Below, in pieces: positions 52,067 through 61,021 of a stretch of 64,000 nt of DNA. The notes beneath the pieces were generated by a model that was not told where the DNA came from, did no database searches, and saw only the letters and a list, made by a program, of their open reading frames with translations. Where the stretch lies: NCBI RefSeq assembly GCF_015326965.1, contig NZ_CP017659.1, positions 806,001 to 870,000 on the forward strand. Direction: 5' to 3'. The translations under genes and the position numbers were made by a program. How positions within the stretch are numbered: position 1 is the stretch's first letter; the number at the start of each line of letters is the position of its first letter. Origin of the DNA: Paenibacillus sp. JZ16. GTDB taxonomy: Bacteria > Bacillota > Bacilli > Paenibacillales > Paenibacillaceae.

Positions 52067-54958
52067 TTAATATGGCAAATTGAACTCCTTCCGCTTGATC
52101 TCGATTTCATCGTTAATGTACAAAATATAATCGGATAAGGCTTCGCGCGGATTTTCGCTGGCATTTACCACTTTCCTGAAAGCATTGTCCAAATGCCGGC
52201 CCGTGAAATATCCTCCGGGCACCTGCGGAATGCCTCGTACCCACCGCCATTGGTTATCCAAATTCCGATAATCCTTCACCGGCCATGGCAGCTCCTCCAG
52301 CGCTTCGATGTTGGCCGTCGGATAGCGGGCAGCCTCTCCCATCAAACCTTCCATCTCTCGGCCATACGCAATTTGCGTCTCTTTGTCGGTCCACCACTTC
52401 AGAAATTCCCAAGCGGCCGCTTTGCTCTTCGAATTTTGAAGCAGCATGACGGCGGTCGTATGGCTGGCAACTTCGTGGTTCACGATGCCGTCCTCGCGTT
52501 CAGTCCCCGGCACAATCGTGAAATCCCACAGCCCCTTAATCTCGGGGGCCATGACCGTCAGCATGTTGTACGTCGTGTAATCCGCAATCCCGATCGGCAT
52601 TTCCCCGGTCCGGAAACGGTTCGGGAAGTCCGCCTGCAGCGGGAACTTGTAGCTGGTATAAAACTGCGTCCACTTCTTGAATGCCTCCATGGAGATGTCC
52701 GAGTCGAGTGCACTCTTCGTATCGTTATCGCGGTAAAACTGCCCGCCGTTCTGGTACAGCAGCATCGCGAACGTCGCATTCGGGACCAGGCTTGCGTTGG
52801 TGGCTTCCAGCGGCAAATAAAATTGCATGTTGTGCTTCTGAAGCACGGAAATCATGTCATAGATTTCTTGCCAGGTCGCTGGCGGCTTCAAGCCGAGCTC
52901 CTCCAAAATATCCTTGCGATAGAACAACATCGGGAAGGTCTGCTGTTCAGGCAAGGCGTACACCCCGCCGTTATATTTGTAAGGCTCCAGCCCGCTGTCG
53001 CGGAATCGGGTGACCACCTCTTCGAAATCATCGAATTTCGTTAAATCGGCTGCAGCCCCCCTCATCGCGTAGTTGACCGGCACGTCCTCGCCGATTTGCA
53101 TGGCGACATCCGGACCTTCACCGGCAAGCGTGGCTGGCAGAAGGATGTTTCCCGGAACAAGCCGGAGATGCACCGGAATACCCGACTCAGGCGTAAACGT
53201 GTCGTCGATCAATGCTTTCAGTACTTGCGCCTGATCGCGTCCGGTCGTTATCCACACGGTAATGGCATCTTCTTCATCGCCGGCGTTTCCGATGGTGTCA
53301 TAATCTTCCGTATACGAAGCTGCGTAAGCGCCTAACTCATGGCCCGCGACCTCGAAAAACGACGCGTCCGGTTTGGGCAGCTTGCGATCCGGCGAATGAA
53401 CGATCAGATAATCAAGCGAGATGGGCTGCTCTTTAATCTGCAGCATCCAGGTTCCGAGACCGCCCACGTTCACCTTATACGTGTCCAAGCGTTTGGCGAC
53501 GGTTTCGGGATTTTCGGCGAGCTCGTTCAGCTGGTGCACCATTGAATGCAGAACGGCCACCTTGTCGCTTCGCTCGCCTGTCGCTTCTTCCAGATAATCG
53601 GCCACGCTTTGAATGATTTCGGCCTGCTCGGTGAACACCTCCACCATATCCGGAATCCGCTTCTCCAATTGATAATCCCGGAACGGATCCGGCGTATTGG
53701 AGGTGATCATTAGTATTTTGCGGTACATTTCGTTCAGTTCCAGCACGCTGGATTCAATCGTCTGCAAGAGCGGCGCGATCTCCCCGAGAGACACCATCAT
53801 TCGGATCCGATGCGTCCCTTTGGTGAAATGGAATAAATAAGGTTCTTCCTCGCCCAGCACGTTCATTTGCCAATCGCGGTCATAATGAAAGCGGATTCGT
53901 TTCATTTCCTCAAAGGGAAACTCCCCGTCGATCATAAGGCTACGTGTGGCAAATACGCCCCGGAGCTGGTCCTGCTTCTGCTTCAAGACGATTTGGTACA
54001 AACCGTCTTCTTCCACCTCGAACTCCCATTCGATCCATTGCCCCGGCAGCTTCCAGTTAACGCCTCCGATGGTGTTGATTCTGATTTTGGAAACGTCGTA
54101 CGGCTCAACGGTCGGGCTGGATCTGTCGGATGTAGGATACAAGGTCGGCGACGATTTCCGCTTGGCATCCTCCGCCTGAATCAGAATGTACTGATCCCGG
54201 GTCGGTTCCAAGCCCCCGGACTCATATTCATTCGCCAGCTCCTCGTATGTTTTCAAGGCATGATCCTGGTACAGCTCGATATAATCAATGGCCATTGGCT
54301 CCCGCAAGGACGTTAGCATAAGCTTCTGCTTGCCCTTGTCAAAATAAAAGGAATACGGCTCATCATAGTAGCCGTACCGATCCGAGAGCGGCGCAAGCTG
54401 CCAGGAAGGCTGCTCGATCTGCCTTGGCCGCAGATCGTTTCCGCGGTTATCCTGCCTGATTTCCTCGTCCCGGTTTCCCCATACTCTGTCGAATAGCACG
54501 ATATCCGCTCCCTTGAAGGGCACCTTGTCATTGATAGAGAATTGCCTTTCGATCGCCGAGCTCTTCCCTTCAATCGGATAATATCGGATCCGGACATGGT
54601 ATAAGCCCGGTTCTTCCACGTTCACGTCCCATGAGATGGAGCCTGCCTCTGGCGTGATCACGGATTTCCCTTCGGAGCCGTGTAATTTCTCCGCGATCTC
54701 GAATCCCTCCCCGGAGGCTGATACAAAGGACTCGCCTTCGATGCGGACGATGCGGTCCGGGCGGCTGGCCGATGCATGGGCGTCTAAATACTGGCTGTAC
54801 CCGTCCTGCCCTTCCGTTTCAATGACCGCTTCAAAGTCGGAGATCGCTTGAACGAAGCCTTGGTTTGTCGATTTCGAAGGGTAGAAGGCCCATAGAGACA
54901 AAAAAAATAGGACGATGACAAGTATGGCGCTACCGAAACGCTTCTTCCTGGTGTTCAA
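52067..54958 (-). CDS. Membrane-anchored solute-binding fusion protein with N-terminal beta-sandwich domains
   Basis: This protein of about 963 residues is roughly twice the usual SBP length. A basic N-terminus and one uncleaved helix (FGSAILVIVLFFLSLWAFYP, no lipobox) anchor it. The N-terminal half holds two carbohydrate-binding-like beta-sandwiches (IVRIEGESFVSASGEGFEIA at ~70-230; ILIQAEDAKRKSSPTLYPTS at ~250-400), then a helical segment (~400-540). The C-terminal ~400 residues are a complete type-1 solute-binding fold (ITVWITTGRDQAQVLKALID, YALPEQQTFPMLFYRKDILE). A TTG at 54958 follows GGGAGGGAGAG. It probably captures polymer-bound or large oligosaccharides at the surface and hands them to the adjacent permeases (inference). 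Confidence 0.85.
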   Translation of the reverse strand: MNTRKKRFGSAILVIVLFFLSLWAFYPSKSTNQGFVQAISDFEAVIETEGQDGYSQYLDAHASASRPDRIVRIEGESFVSASGEGFEIAEKLHGSEGKSVITPEAGSISWDVNVEEPGLYHVRIRYYPIEGKSSAIERQFSINDKVPFKGADIVLFDRVWGNRDEEIRQDNRGNDLRPRQIEQPSWQLAPLSDRYGYYDEPYSFYFDKGKQKLMLTSLREPMAIDYIELYQDHALKTYEELANEYESGGLEPTRDQYILIQAEDAKRKSSPTLYPTSDRSSPTVEPYDVSKIRINTIGGVNWKLPGQWIEWEFEVEEDGLYQIVLKQKQDQLRGVFATRSLMIDGEFPFEEMKRIRFHYDRDWQMNVLGEEEPYLFHFTKGTHRIRMMVSLGEIAPLLQTIESSVLELNEMYRKILMITSNTPDPFRDYQLEKRIPDMVEVFTEQAEIIQSVADYLEEATGERSDKVAVLHSMVHQLNELAENPETVAKRLDTYKVNVGGLGTWMLQIKEQPISLDYLIVHSPDRKLPKPDASFFEVAGHELGAYAASYTEDYDTIGNAGDEEDAITVWITTGRDQAQVLKALIDDTFTPESGIPVHLRLVPGNILLPATLAGEGPDVAMQIGEDVPVNYAMRGAAADLTKFDDFEEVVTRFRDSGLEPYKYNGGVYALPEQQTFPMLFYRKDILEELGLKPPATWQEIYDMISVLQKHNMQFYLPLEATNASLVPNATFAMLLYQNGGQFYRDNDTKSALDSDISMEAFKKWTQFYTSYKFPLQADFPNRFRTGEMPIGIADYTTYNMLTVMAPEIKGLWDFTIVPGTEREDGIVNHEVASHTTAVMLLQNSKSKAAAWEFLKWWTDKETQIAYGREMEGLMGEAARYPTANIEALEELPWPVKDYRNLDNQWRWVRGIPQVPGGYFTGRHLDNAFRKVVNASENPREALSDYILYINDEIEIKRKEFNLPY

Positions 54959-54996
54959 TTTCTCTCCCTCCCATACGGTTAATCCATCCAATGACA

Positions 54997-55028
54997 GTCC
55001 CTGCCGCAGCAATGCGCTGCGCAGGGAC
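54997..55028 (-). other. Stem-loop between the SBP gene and the fusion gene
   Basis: GTCCCTG (54997-55003) pairs with CAGGGAC (55022-55028), and CGCAGC/GCTGCG continues the stem inwards with one bulged C. On the minus strand no T-run follows it. It is likely an mRNA-stabilising or partial-attenuation hairpin that lets the first gene (the SBP) be expressed more than the rest of the operon. Confidence 0.55.
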
Positions 55029-55055
55029 GATCGGTTCTTCGGCTAATGTTCAAGG

Positions 55056-56453
55056 TTACTTACCATATACTTCGTCGATAGCTGCTTGGAACGTTGACTT
55101 GTATTTCTCAACAACGGTGGAAACGGATATCCCCTCATTCAGCTCGCCGACGAAATCGTAGTACTTCAAATTCGGGAATGTATTGTGGTCAAGAATCATC
55201 ATGTTTGGCGCCACCATTTTGGCGTTATTCAAGTCGTCTTCGCTCGAAAATAACGTTTCGTACGAGGCTTGGTCCGGATAGTCGTATACGGAATCAATGT
55301 CGTTGATTTTCTCCCAGATATAAAGCAGCTGTTCCGGATTTTCGACTGCTTTCGGAATGGTAAGCGCCTGGAAGAGTGCTTCGGCAGAGTGGTACTCTGT
55401 TGCGTTCGGCCCTTTTGGAAAAGGTACGAAACCGATGTCGTAATCCGGCATATCCGTCTGCATGCCGCTCATCTCATGGAGGGCACCTGCGTACATTAAT
55501 GTATTGCCTTGACGGAAAAATTGGCCAGGCTCCGTCCAGTCGCCGCCCTCGGTCGGTCTTGCTATTTTCTCGGTAGCAATACGGGAAATGAAATTAAGTG
55601 CATCCAGTGTTGCAGGATCATCGAGATTTTGCTTATCTTCTTTGGTCAGACCCGTATTGTTGGAATACAATGCATGATCCATAAGCGAGGAGTTTGCTAG
55701 CCCCCAAGTGTCCAGCTTGCCATCGTTGTTCGTATCTTTGTTGGCTTCTTTAGCCACTTGTATGAATGTTTCCCAATTCCAGTTATCTTCGTTCACGTAC
55801 TCTTGAAGCGGCTTTAAGCCAAGCTGGTTCATAAGTGTACGATTGTAAAAGATGCCTTGAACCAGATTTGCTTGATTTTCGGTGAATCCGTACCCCCTGC
55901 CTTCATACGTGTAGTATTCGTTCGTAACCTTTTGGTTAAAGGCAACGGGATTTTTGGTGTATTCGTCAATCGGCCAGAGCAGATCCTGTTTAACCAAGGT
56001 AGGCACCGTATAGGTTTTGCCAAGGCGAACGATATCACCGATCGGCTCGCCAGCGAGCAGGGAAGCGGTAACTTTCTCTTGGTACTCGCCGTAGTCGATG
56101 GCCACGTACTCCACTTTAAAATTATGCTTTTGCATCAGGTCTTCAAGGTTCTTCTTGCGCTGGATATTGTCCGGGGTATCCTCCGGAATCGTCATATCCC
56201 ACCAAGAGACGATTTTAATCGTCTTACCCCCTAAATCGAAATCCATTTCCGGCGTTCTGTAAACTTCCTCTTCCTCCACTCCGCTGTTTTCCGTCCCACC
56301 AGGTTCCTTCAACGTACCTTTGTCGGTGCCGCTATTCGTCTCCGATTCCACGGTTTCTTGGGTGCCGCTGCTCGGGTTGCCCGAGCCACCGCTGCAGGCT
56401 GCAAGCAGCAGAACCAATCCTAATAACAGAACCAATAATTTGCGAACACGCAT
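55056..56453 (-). CDS. Extracellular solute-binding lipoprotein, first gene of the nine-gene operon
   Basis: The 465-residue lipoprotein has the signal MRVRKLLVLLLGLVLLLAAC, a Ser/Gly/Thr/Glu linker (~21-65) and a binding fold beginning GGKTIKIVSWWDMTIPEDTP. It has a calcium-loop-like KDTNNDGKLDTWG and the C-terminus STVVEKYKSTFQAAIDEVYG. Its closest relative in the window is the orphan SBP at 14990-16384. It starts the operon, just downstream of a promoter with a cre-like box, and is separated from the next gene by a stem-loop. Confidence 0.93.
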   Translation of the reverse strand: MRVRKLLVLLLGLVLLLAACSGGSGNPSSGTQETVESETNSGTDKGTLKEPGGTENSGVEEEEVYRTPEMDFDLGGKTIKIVSWWDMTIPEDTPDNIQRKKNLEDLMQKHNFKVEYVAIDYGEYQEKVTASLLAGEPIGDIVRLGKTYTVPTLVKQDLLWPIDEYTKNPVAFNQKVTNEYYTYEGRGYGFTENQANLVQGIFYNRTLMNQLGLKPLQEYVNEDNWNWETFIQVAKEANKDTNNDGKLDTWGLANSSLMDHALYSNNTGLTKEDKQNLDDPATLDALNFISRIATEKIARPTEGGDWTEPGQFFRQGNTLMYAGALHEMSGMQTDMPDYDIGFVPFPKGPNATEYHSAEALFQALTIPKAVENPEQLLYIWEKINDIDSVYDYPDQASYETLFSSEDDLNNAKMVAPNMMILDHNTFPNLKYYDFVGELNEGISVSTVVEKYKSTFQAAIDEVYGK

Positions 56454-56498
56454 CTTTAATCCCCCTCAACGTTTGATGTTTGGTCCAGATTCATCCAA

Positions 56499-56527
56499 AG
56501 TTTAGCGCTTACATTTCCATGCAACAA
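56499..56527 (-). promoter_or_regulatory. Promoter of the nine-gene operon with embedded cre-like box
   Basis: On the minus strand, -35 TTGTTG (56522-56527) and -10 TAAACT (56499-56504) are 17 bases apart. The cre-like TGTAAGCGCTAAAC (56500-56513) matches 12 of 14 consensus positions. The 30-base core 56502-56531 is identical in 26 positions to 35412-35441 in the xylan operon promoter. Confidence 0.7.
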
Positions 56528-56619
56528 CCTGGGGGAATCGAGATATTCTACCCCTGAAACGCTAGAAGGACGCCTCCTGCAACGGCTTGTCCGCCGATCT
56601 TTTTCAACCAAAGCTTTGC

Positions 56620-56688
56620 AAGAAGTAAAGAACGGTTAGCAATGCAAAGAAAAGCACATTGTGGAAAAGGGGCTCCGGACAACATAAT
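56620..56688 (+). promoter_or_regulatory. Promoter and upstream conserved box of the second AraC-type gene
   Basis: A 44-base box (56620-56663) matches 35521-35564 in 35 positions. It ends at a -35 TTGTGG (56659-56664), and a -10 CATAAT (56683-56688) follows after 18 bases. The organisation repeats that in front of the AraC-type gene at 35641. Confidence 0.65.
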
Positions 56689-56748
56689 GTAAGCGTAAAC
56701 ATTTTGTTGGATATTCCGCTTATCGCAATATATGGGGAGGGAGTCATC

Positions 56749-57447
56749 ATGTCTAAGTTACTGTATATCAATCTGGGCTGCTGCTCCGATGATACGCTTC
56801 GCCTGCAGGATTGGGGCAAATGCGGGATGAACATGGAAATCTGCGATGATGATTCTGAGGCATCGCTGCTGCATCGGATTGAGGAGAACGGCTATTCACT
56901 GGCGGTTATCAACATGAACGGCAGCCCCAAGAAAGGGCTGGAGCTGTGCGGTCGGATCCGGAGGATAAGCCGTTTGCCCATCATTGTTGTCGAGGATACC
57001 ATGGAATTTGCCTTCATCCGCAAAGCGCTGCACCTGCAGGTAAGCGATTACGTACCCAGCACGTTGCCGGCTGAGGAACTGGTGAAGAGCGTAGCTGCTG
57101 TTAACGCGAACCATCGCCGCACTGAGGATGACGTGATTCACAGAGTCAAGGAATATGTGGAAAAAAAGCTGCACGAAAATATTACACTCAAAGACATTTC
57201 AAGCAAATTCCATTTCAACCGCTCCTATCTTGGCCAAAAGTTCAAAAACCATGAAAATATGAGCTTTAACGAATATTTGTTCAATCAGCGCATGGAAAGA
57301 GCGAAAATGCTGCTGGAGCAAACGGATCTGAAGATTTACGAAATTGCGAATGAGGTGGGCTATACCGAAATCGACTGGTTTTATAAGCGATTTAAATCCT
57401 ATACCGGCGTAAGCGCCAACGAATATCGTAAGATGGTCGCCTCCTAA
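56749..57447 (+). CDS. AraC-type regulator with degenerate receiver domain (nine-gene operon side)
   Basis: The protein has 232 residues. A receiver-like N-terminal domain (MSKLLYINLGCCSDD; SLAVINMNGSPKKGLELCGR; LPIIVVED) lacks the acidic pair and has Asn where the phospho-Asp should be (VINMN). The AraC double-HTH is intact (TLKDISSKFHFNRSYLGQKF, then YEIANEVGYTEIDWFYKRF). GGGAGGGAG lies just before ATG 56749. It is a clear paralogue of the protein at 35641-36414, and is also divergent from a cre-containing promoter. It is the likely activator of the nine-gene operon, by a phosphorylation-independent route (inference). Confidence 0.88.
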   Translation: MSKLLYINLGCCSDDTLRLQDWGKCGMNMEICDDDSEASLLHRIEENGYSLAVINMNGSPKKGLELCGRIRRISRLPIIVVEDTMEFAFIRKALHLQVSDYVPSTLPAEELVKSVAAVNANHRRTEDDVIHRVKEYVEKKLHENITLKDISSKFHFNRSYLGQKFKNHENMSFNEYLFNQRMERAKMLLEQTDLKIYEIANEVGYTEIDWFYKRFKSYTGVSANEYRKMVAS

Positions 57448-57468
57448 TATGCCAGGCCAATGCAAATA

Positions 57469-57491
57469 AGTCCTTGGGTTATCCAAGGACT
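57469..57491. terminator. Hairpin between convergent genes
   Basis: AGTCCTTGG and CCAAGGACT form a perfect 9-bp stem with a five-base loop. No T-run follows on either side, but the position between convergent genes fits a shared terminator. Confidence 0.55.
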
Positions 57492-57521
57492 GCTGCCTGA
57501 CCATTCGCCAGATCGCTTCAT

Positions 57522-59174
57522 TCACAGCGTTCCATCCCGGCTTAGCCTGACGGTTCGGTATTCCTGCGGCGTCATGCCGGTCCATTTTTTAAAAAAACGG
57601 GTAAACGATTGCGGCATTTCGTATCCGATCAAACCACCGACCTCGGCTATCTTCAGTTCTTCCCTCTTCAGAAGCTCCTTCGCTTTGCGGATCCTGAGTT
57701 CGTCCATATAATCCGATAGATTCACGCCCCTTTCCTGCTTGAACAGCCTTGATAAGTAAGATGGATTGAAATGAAATTCAGCCGCCAGCCTGACAAGGGA
57801 CAGATCCTCGCTGAGGTTTTGTTCAATGAATGAACAAATTTTTTCAATGACGCCGGCAGCCCTCTTCTGCTCTCCGCTTTTCCGGAGGGAAAACAAAACG
57901 TCAGCAACGCCTTTCAAATAACCGAAGGCTTCCCTCCACGAACGATAGTCTTCCAGTTTCATCAGGCCGAACGAACCGATCTCACGGATTTCCCACCGAT
58001 TGATGTAAGACAGAAGCACAAGCGCAACCGTATAGCAAAGCTCCGTCATATTGGGGTCTCCCCGCTCGAGTTCGTAAGCTGCCGGTTCGGTCAAGTCATC
58101 GAACAGCCCCATGAACTCCTCTTTTCTGCCTGCTTCCAAATGGACGGCCAGCGCCTCGAACTTATCGCGCAAGGATCTGTTAAGGATCATAGCGGACGAC
58201 GCGGATTCCTTGCTTGGAAACACCTTCTGGACCATCCGCGTTCCGTCACCGGTCCGATCATGCTGGTGCCGTCTCATTTTATCGTACATGGCAGGCAGTC
58301 CTTCCCAGGCGAATGCCTCACCGCATAGTGTCACGGCAACCGACGCGTCAAGCGATTCCAGGCAGGATTGCTGAATCAGCTCAAACGTTCCCTCCAGAAA
58401 CATGACTGTAAGTGCGAAAGCGTCCGTCCATTCCGATCCGCTCCACCGCTTGGGCTGGATGAGCCAGATCAGATCCCCGTATCGATCGATGAATCCATTG
58501 CTGCTCGTCCGCTCTGCCAAGAAAGCCTCTGCCAGAAACTTAACCGCAAGCGCCGTCTCCCGACGGTCGACATACGTGGGGGATCTTCCCGCGGAACCGC
58601 CAGACGTTACGCTGCCCAGCCCGATCAGAATCGGCATGGACGCATCCAGCGGAATTTGCAGGCGCCTGAAGTCTTCCTCCAATTCCCGTTCGAAGAGCAC
58701 GTCGTGGAATAACAAATTTCGAAAATAGTCCCCGTGAGCAAGCGTCTCCAGCGTATCCAGCTGCTCTTTCGACCGCCGGATCAGATCATTCGCCCGCAGC
58801 GTCTCTTCCAGTTCCTTGAGCGCTCGCTCGACGGCCGCGATCAATTTCGGGTAGCCTTCGTTTTTGAGCACGTATTGCACGTCCGGCGCTTGAATCGCTT
58901 GATAGACATAATTGAAGTCGTTATGCCCTGTCAGGAACACGATTTTGCACTGCGGCCAATTGAGACGTATCGTTTCCATCAGCTCCAGGCCATCCATGCC
59001 CGGCATGCAGATGTCGGATAGTACGACATCGACCCGCGTCCGGTTCAACAGTTCCAGCGCCTCTTGCCCCGAATAGGCTTTATAGATGTCCAGGTCAAGG
59101 TTCAATTTTCCGAAAATATCCGCCAGCCCATCGGTGATAATTTCTTCGTCGTCAACGATCAACATTCTGTACAC
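57522..59174 (-). CDS. YesN-type response regulator (receiver + AraC HTH)
   Basis: The protein has about 550 residues. The receiver has MLIVDDEEI, the phospho-Asp in DVVLSDICMPGMDG, and Lys in YVLKNEGY. The middle region is ~290 residues. The C-terminal double-HTH reads LVRLAAEFHFNPSYLSRLFK, then IAEVGGLIGYEMPQSFTRFF. I chose GTG 59174 because GGAGGTGA lies eight bases upstream; the start overlaps the kinase gene end. It is a paralogue of the regulator at 38361-39983, and is the last gene of its SBP-permease-kinase-regulator unit. Confidence 0.93.
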   Translation of the reverse strand: MYRMLIVDDEEIITDGLADIFGKLNLDLDIYKAYSGQEALELLNRTRVDVVLSDICMPGMDGLELMETIRLNWPQCKIVFLTGHNDFNYVYQAIQAPDVQYVLKNEGYPKLIAAVERALKELEETLRANDLIRRSKEQLDTLETLAHGDYFRNLLFHDVLFERELEEDFRRLQIPLDASMPILIGLGSVTSGGSAGRSPTYVDRRETALAVKFLAEAFLAERTSSNGFIDRYGDLIWLIQPKRWSGSEWTDAFALTVMFLEGTFELIQQSCLESLDASVAVTLCGEAFAWEGLPAMYDKMRRHQHDRTGDGTRMVQKVFPSKESASSAMILNRSLRDKFEALAVHLEAGRKEEFMGLFDDLTEPAAYELERGDPNMTELCYTVALVLLSYINRWEIREIGSFGLMKLEDYRSWREAFGYLKGVADVLFSLRKSGEQKRAAGVIEKICSFIEQNLSEDLSLVRLAAEFHFNPSYLSRLFKQERGVNLSDYMDELRIRKAKELLKREELKIAEVGGLIGYEMPQSFTRFFKKWTGMTPQEYRTVRLSRDGTL

Positions 59175-60918
59175 TTGACGGTTCACCTCCATCGCCAAGA
59201 AGAATCGTTACGGAAAGCCCCCCAAGCTCGCTACGTTCTGTCCGTAATCCGGCATGCTCCCCGAATGTGATGCGGATCCGGCGATGAATGTTCACCATCC
59301 CTGTCGTTTCGGCCTGGTCCTGTTCCTCGTACAAGGACTTCCGGATCAGCTCCAGCGCCTCGTCCGTCAACCGGTCTCCGTTATCCTCCACGATGACGCG
59401 AGCCTGGCCGTCCGCCCCTTCGAATCGCACCACAATCAAACCATTCTTCGTCTTTTTTTCTAGGCTGTGCTTGAAGGCGTTTTCAATGATCGGTTGAACG
59501 ATCAACCGCGGCACGCGAAGTTGCCGCAGCTCATCCGGCAGCGGATCGAAGCGTACCTGAATCCTTCTCGAAAAACGTAACTCCTGAATTTCCGCATACA
59601 TTCTCGCATGATGAACTTCCTGTTCCAATGCAACCAAATCCGATGCATTCCTCGTCACGAATTCGAAATACTCCCCGAGCAGCGTCGTAAACTGTTCGAT
59701 CCGTTCCGTATCTCCCGTCTTGGCCATCGTATTCAGGATAAAAAAGCTGTTGTATAAAAAGTGCGGGTTGATTTGCGATTGCAGCTGCTTCAGCTCCGCC
59801 CGCTGCGTCATGATTTTCTGCTTGTAGACTTGATCGATCAAAGAGCGCAAATTGTCCACCATCTGGTTAAACCTGCCGTATAAGTACCTGAACTCGTCTT
59901 TGGATTCATGGGCGATATGGATGCTCAGATCCCCGTGCTCGATCCTTCTGAAGCCTTTAACTAAAGCCAGCATAGGTTTGTGGATGAATTTATAGGTAGA
60001 CAGCGCAAAAACGCCAAATATCCCCAGCGCGGCTGCGGCAAATCCCCATGCCCATTTATAGAACTTGCTCAGCGGCTTCTGTACGACCTTCTCGGGAATG
60101 AAACGATAGATCGACAGCGCTAGCTCCGGCGAGTGCGCCTGCACGGCATAGTACTGGTTCCCGTTTACCGTCAGCCGCGAAGGAGTGTCCTTCAGGAGCC
60201 CCGGGATTTCCCGCAGGAAAAGGGGGAGGCTGACGTTAGTCAGCTCCCCTGTCCCGTTCGCGACGGCAACCTTGGCGCTGTCCGACAGGAGCAGCGTTCC
60301 GCTGCCGGGGTACGTATTGAATTGAGCGAGCGCTTCTTGCAGCCGCTGCTCGTCCAGCTCGATCTCGACCGTGAACAGCGGCTCTGCCCCTTTGATTCCC
60401 CGCTGTTTCATGGCGCCAAGGAACAAGCCTCCGTTCCATTCAATGAGCTGAGAGCCGCTGCCAAAGACGGAACGGATTTCCCTGAAGCGTTCGGTCCTGA
60501 ATTCACGCACCCCATCGCCGGCTGAAATCGTGCGGCCGATCGCCGCAATATGAACACTGACATCCTTGATATACATGCTGCTGTTCTGAACGGTATACAG
60601 CCGCTTGATCAACGAATTCATGTTCTCGGTACGGGCGATCGTCGCCATCGTCTCCCAGGTCAGGACAAGTTCATTCAGGTTATCATCCTCCAGCAGGCTG
60701 TACTGCAGCATTTTCATGCGTTCGATTTCGTTTTCCAGATCGGTCAGGTAGAATTCGGATTGCGCCGCTGCCGTCTTGGTAATGTCGGAGCTGGCCGTTT
60801 GCACGTTCCAATGGTAAAGATACACGGCAAATAACAGAATCGGCACCATAATGAGCAGAAACGTCACGATCAACCGGAGAAATATCGTATTGCGCAGCGA
60901 AAAGTCCCATCGGAACAT
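59152..60918 (-). CDS. YesM-type sensor histidine kinase
   Basis: The protein has about 588 residues. The two helices (FLRLIVTFLLIMVPILLFAV at ~15; AAALGIFGVFALSTYKFIHK at ~300) bracket an extracellular sensor, and a HAMP-like segment follows. The phospho-acceptor His is in QSQINPHFLYNSFFILNT. The ATP-lid region has IVQPIIENAFKHSLEKKT and IVEDNGDRLT. I prefer ATG 60918 (MFRWDFSLRNTIF), which aligns with the start of its paralogue at 41727; GGGGG lies 11 bases upstream, and ATGs at 60927 and 60939 are also possible. It is encoded 104 bases after the permease gene. Confidence 0.9.
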   Translation of the reverse strand: MFRWDFSLRNTIFLRLIVTFLLIMVPILLFAVYLYHWNVQTASSDITKTAAAQSEFYLTDLENEIERMKMLQYSLLEDDNLNELVLTWETMATIARTENMNSLIKRLYTVQNSSMYIKDVSVHIAAIGRTISAGDGVREFRTERFREIRSVFGSGSQLIEWNGGLFLGAMKQRGIKGAEPLFTVEIELDEQRLQEALAQFNTYPGSGTLLLSDSAKVAVANGTGELTNVSLPLFLREIPGLLKDTPSRLTVNGNQYYAVQAHSPELALSIYRFIPEKVVQKPLSKFYKWAWGFAAAALGIFGVFALSTYKFIHKPMLALVKGFRRIEHGDLSIHIAHESKDEFRYLYGRFNQMVDNLRSLIDQVYKQKIMTQRAELKQLQSQINPHFLYNSFFILNTMAKTGDTERIEQFTTLLGEYFEFVTRNASDLVALEQEVHHARMYAEIQELRFSRRIQVRFDPLPDELRQLRVPRLIVQPIIENAFKHSLEKKTKNGLIVVRFEGADGQARVIVEDNGDRLTDEALELIRKSLYEEQDQAETTGMVNIHRRIRITFGEHAGLRTERSELGGLSVTILLGDGGEPSSVQNVDR

Positions 60919-61021
60919 CAATGGCATTGCCCCCAGCATTTTTTATTCGATTATAGCCTACATTTCGTCAGGACAGCCAGACTTATGTCGGGCAACATCG
61001 ACTTGCGCTGTGTCCTTAGCC

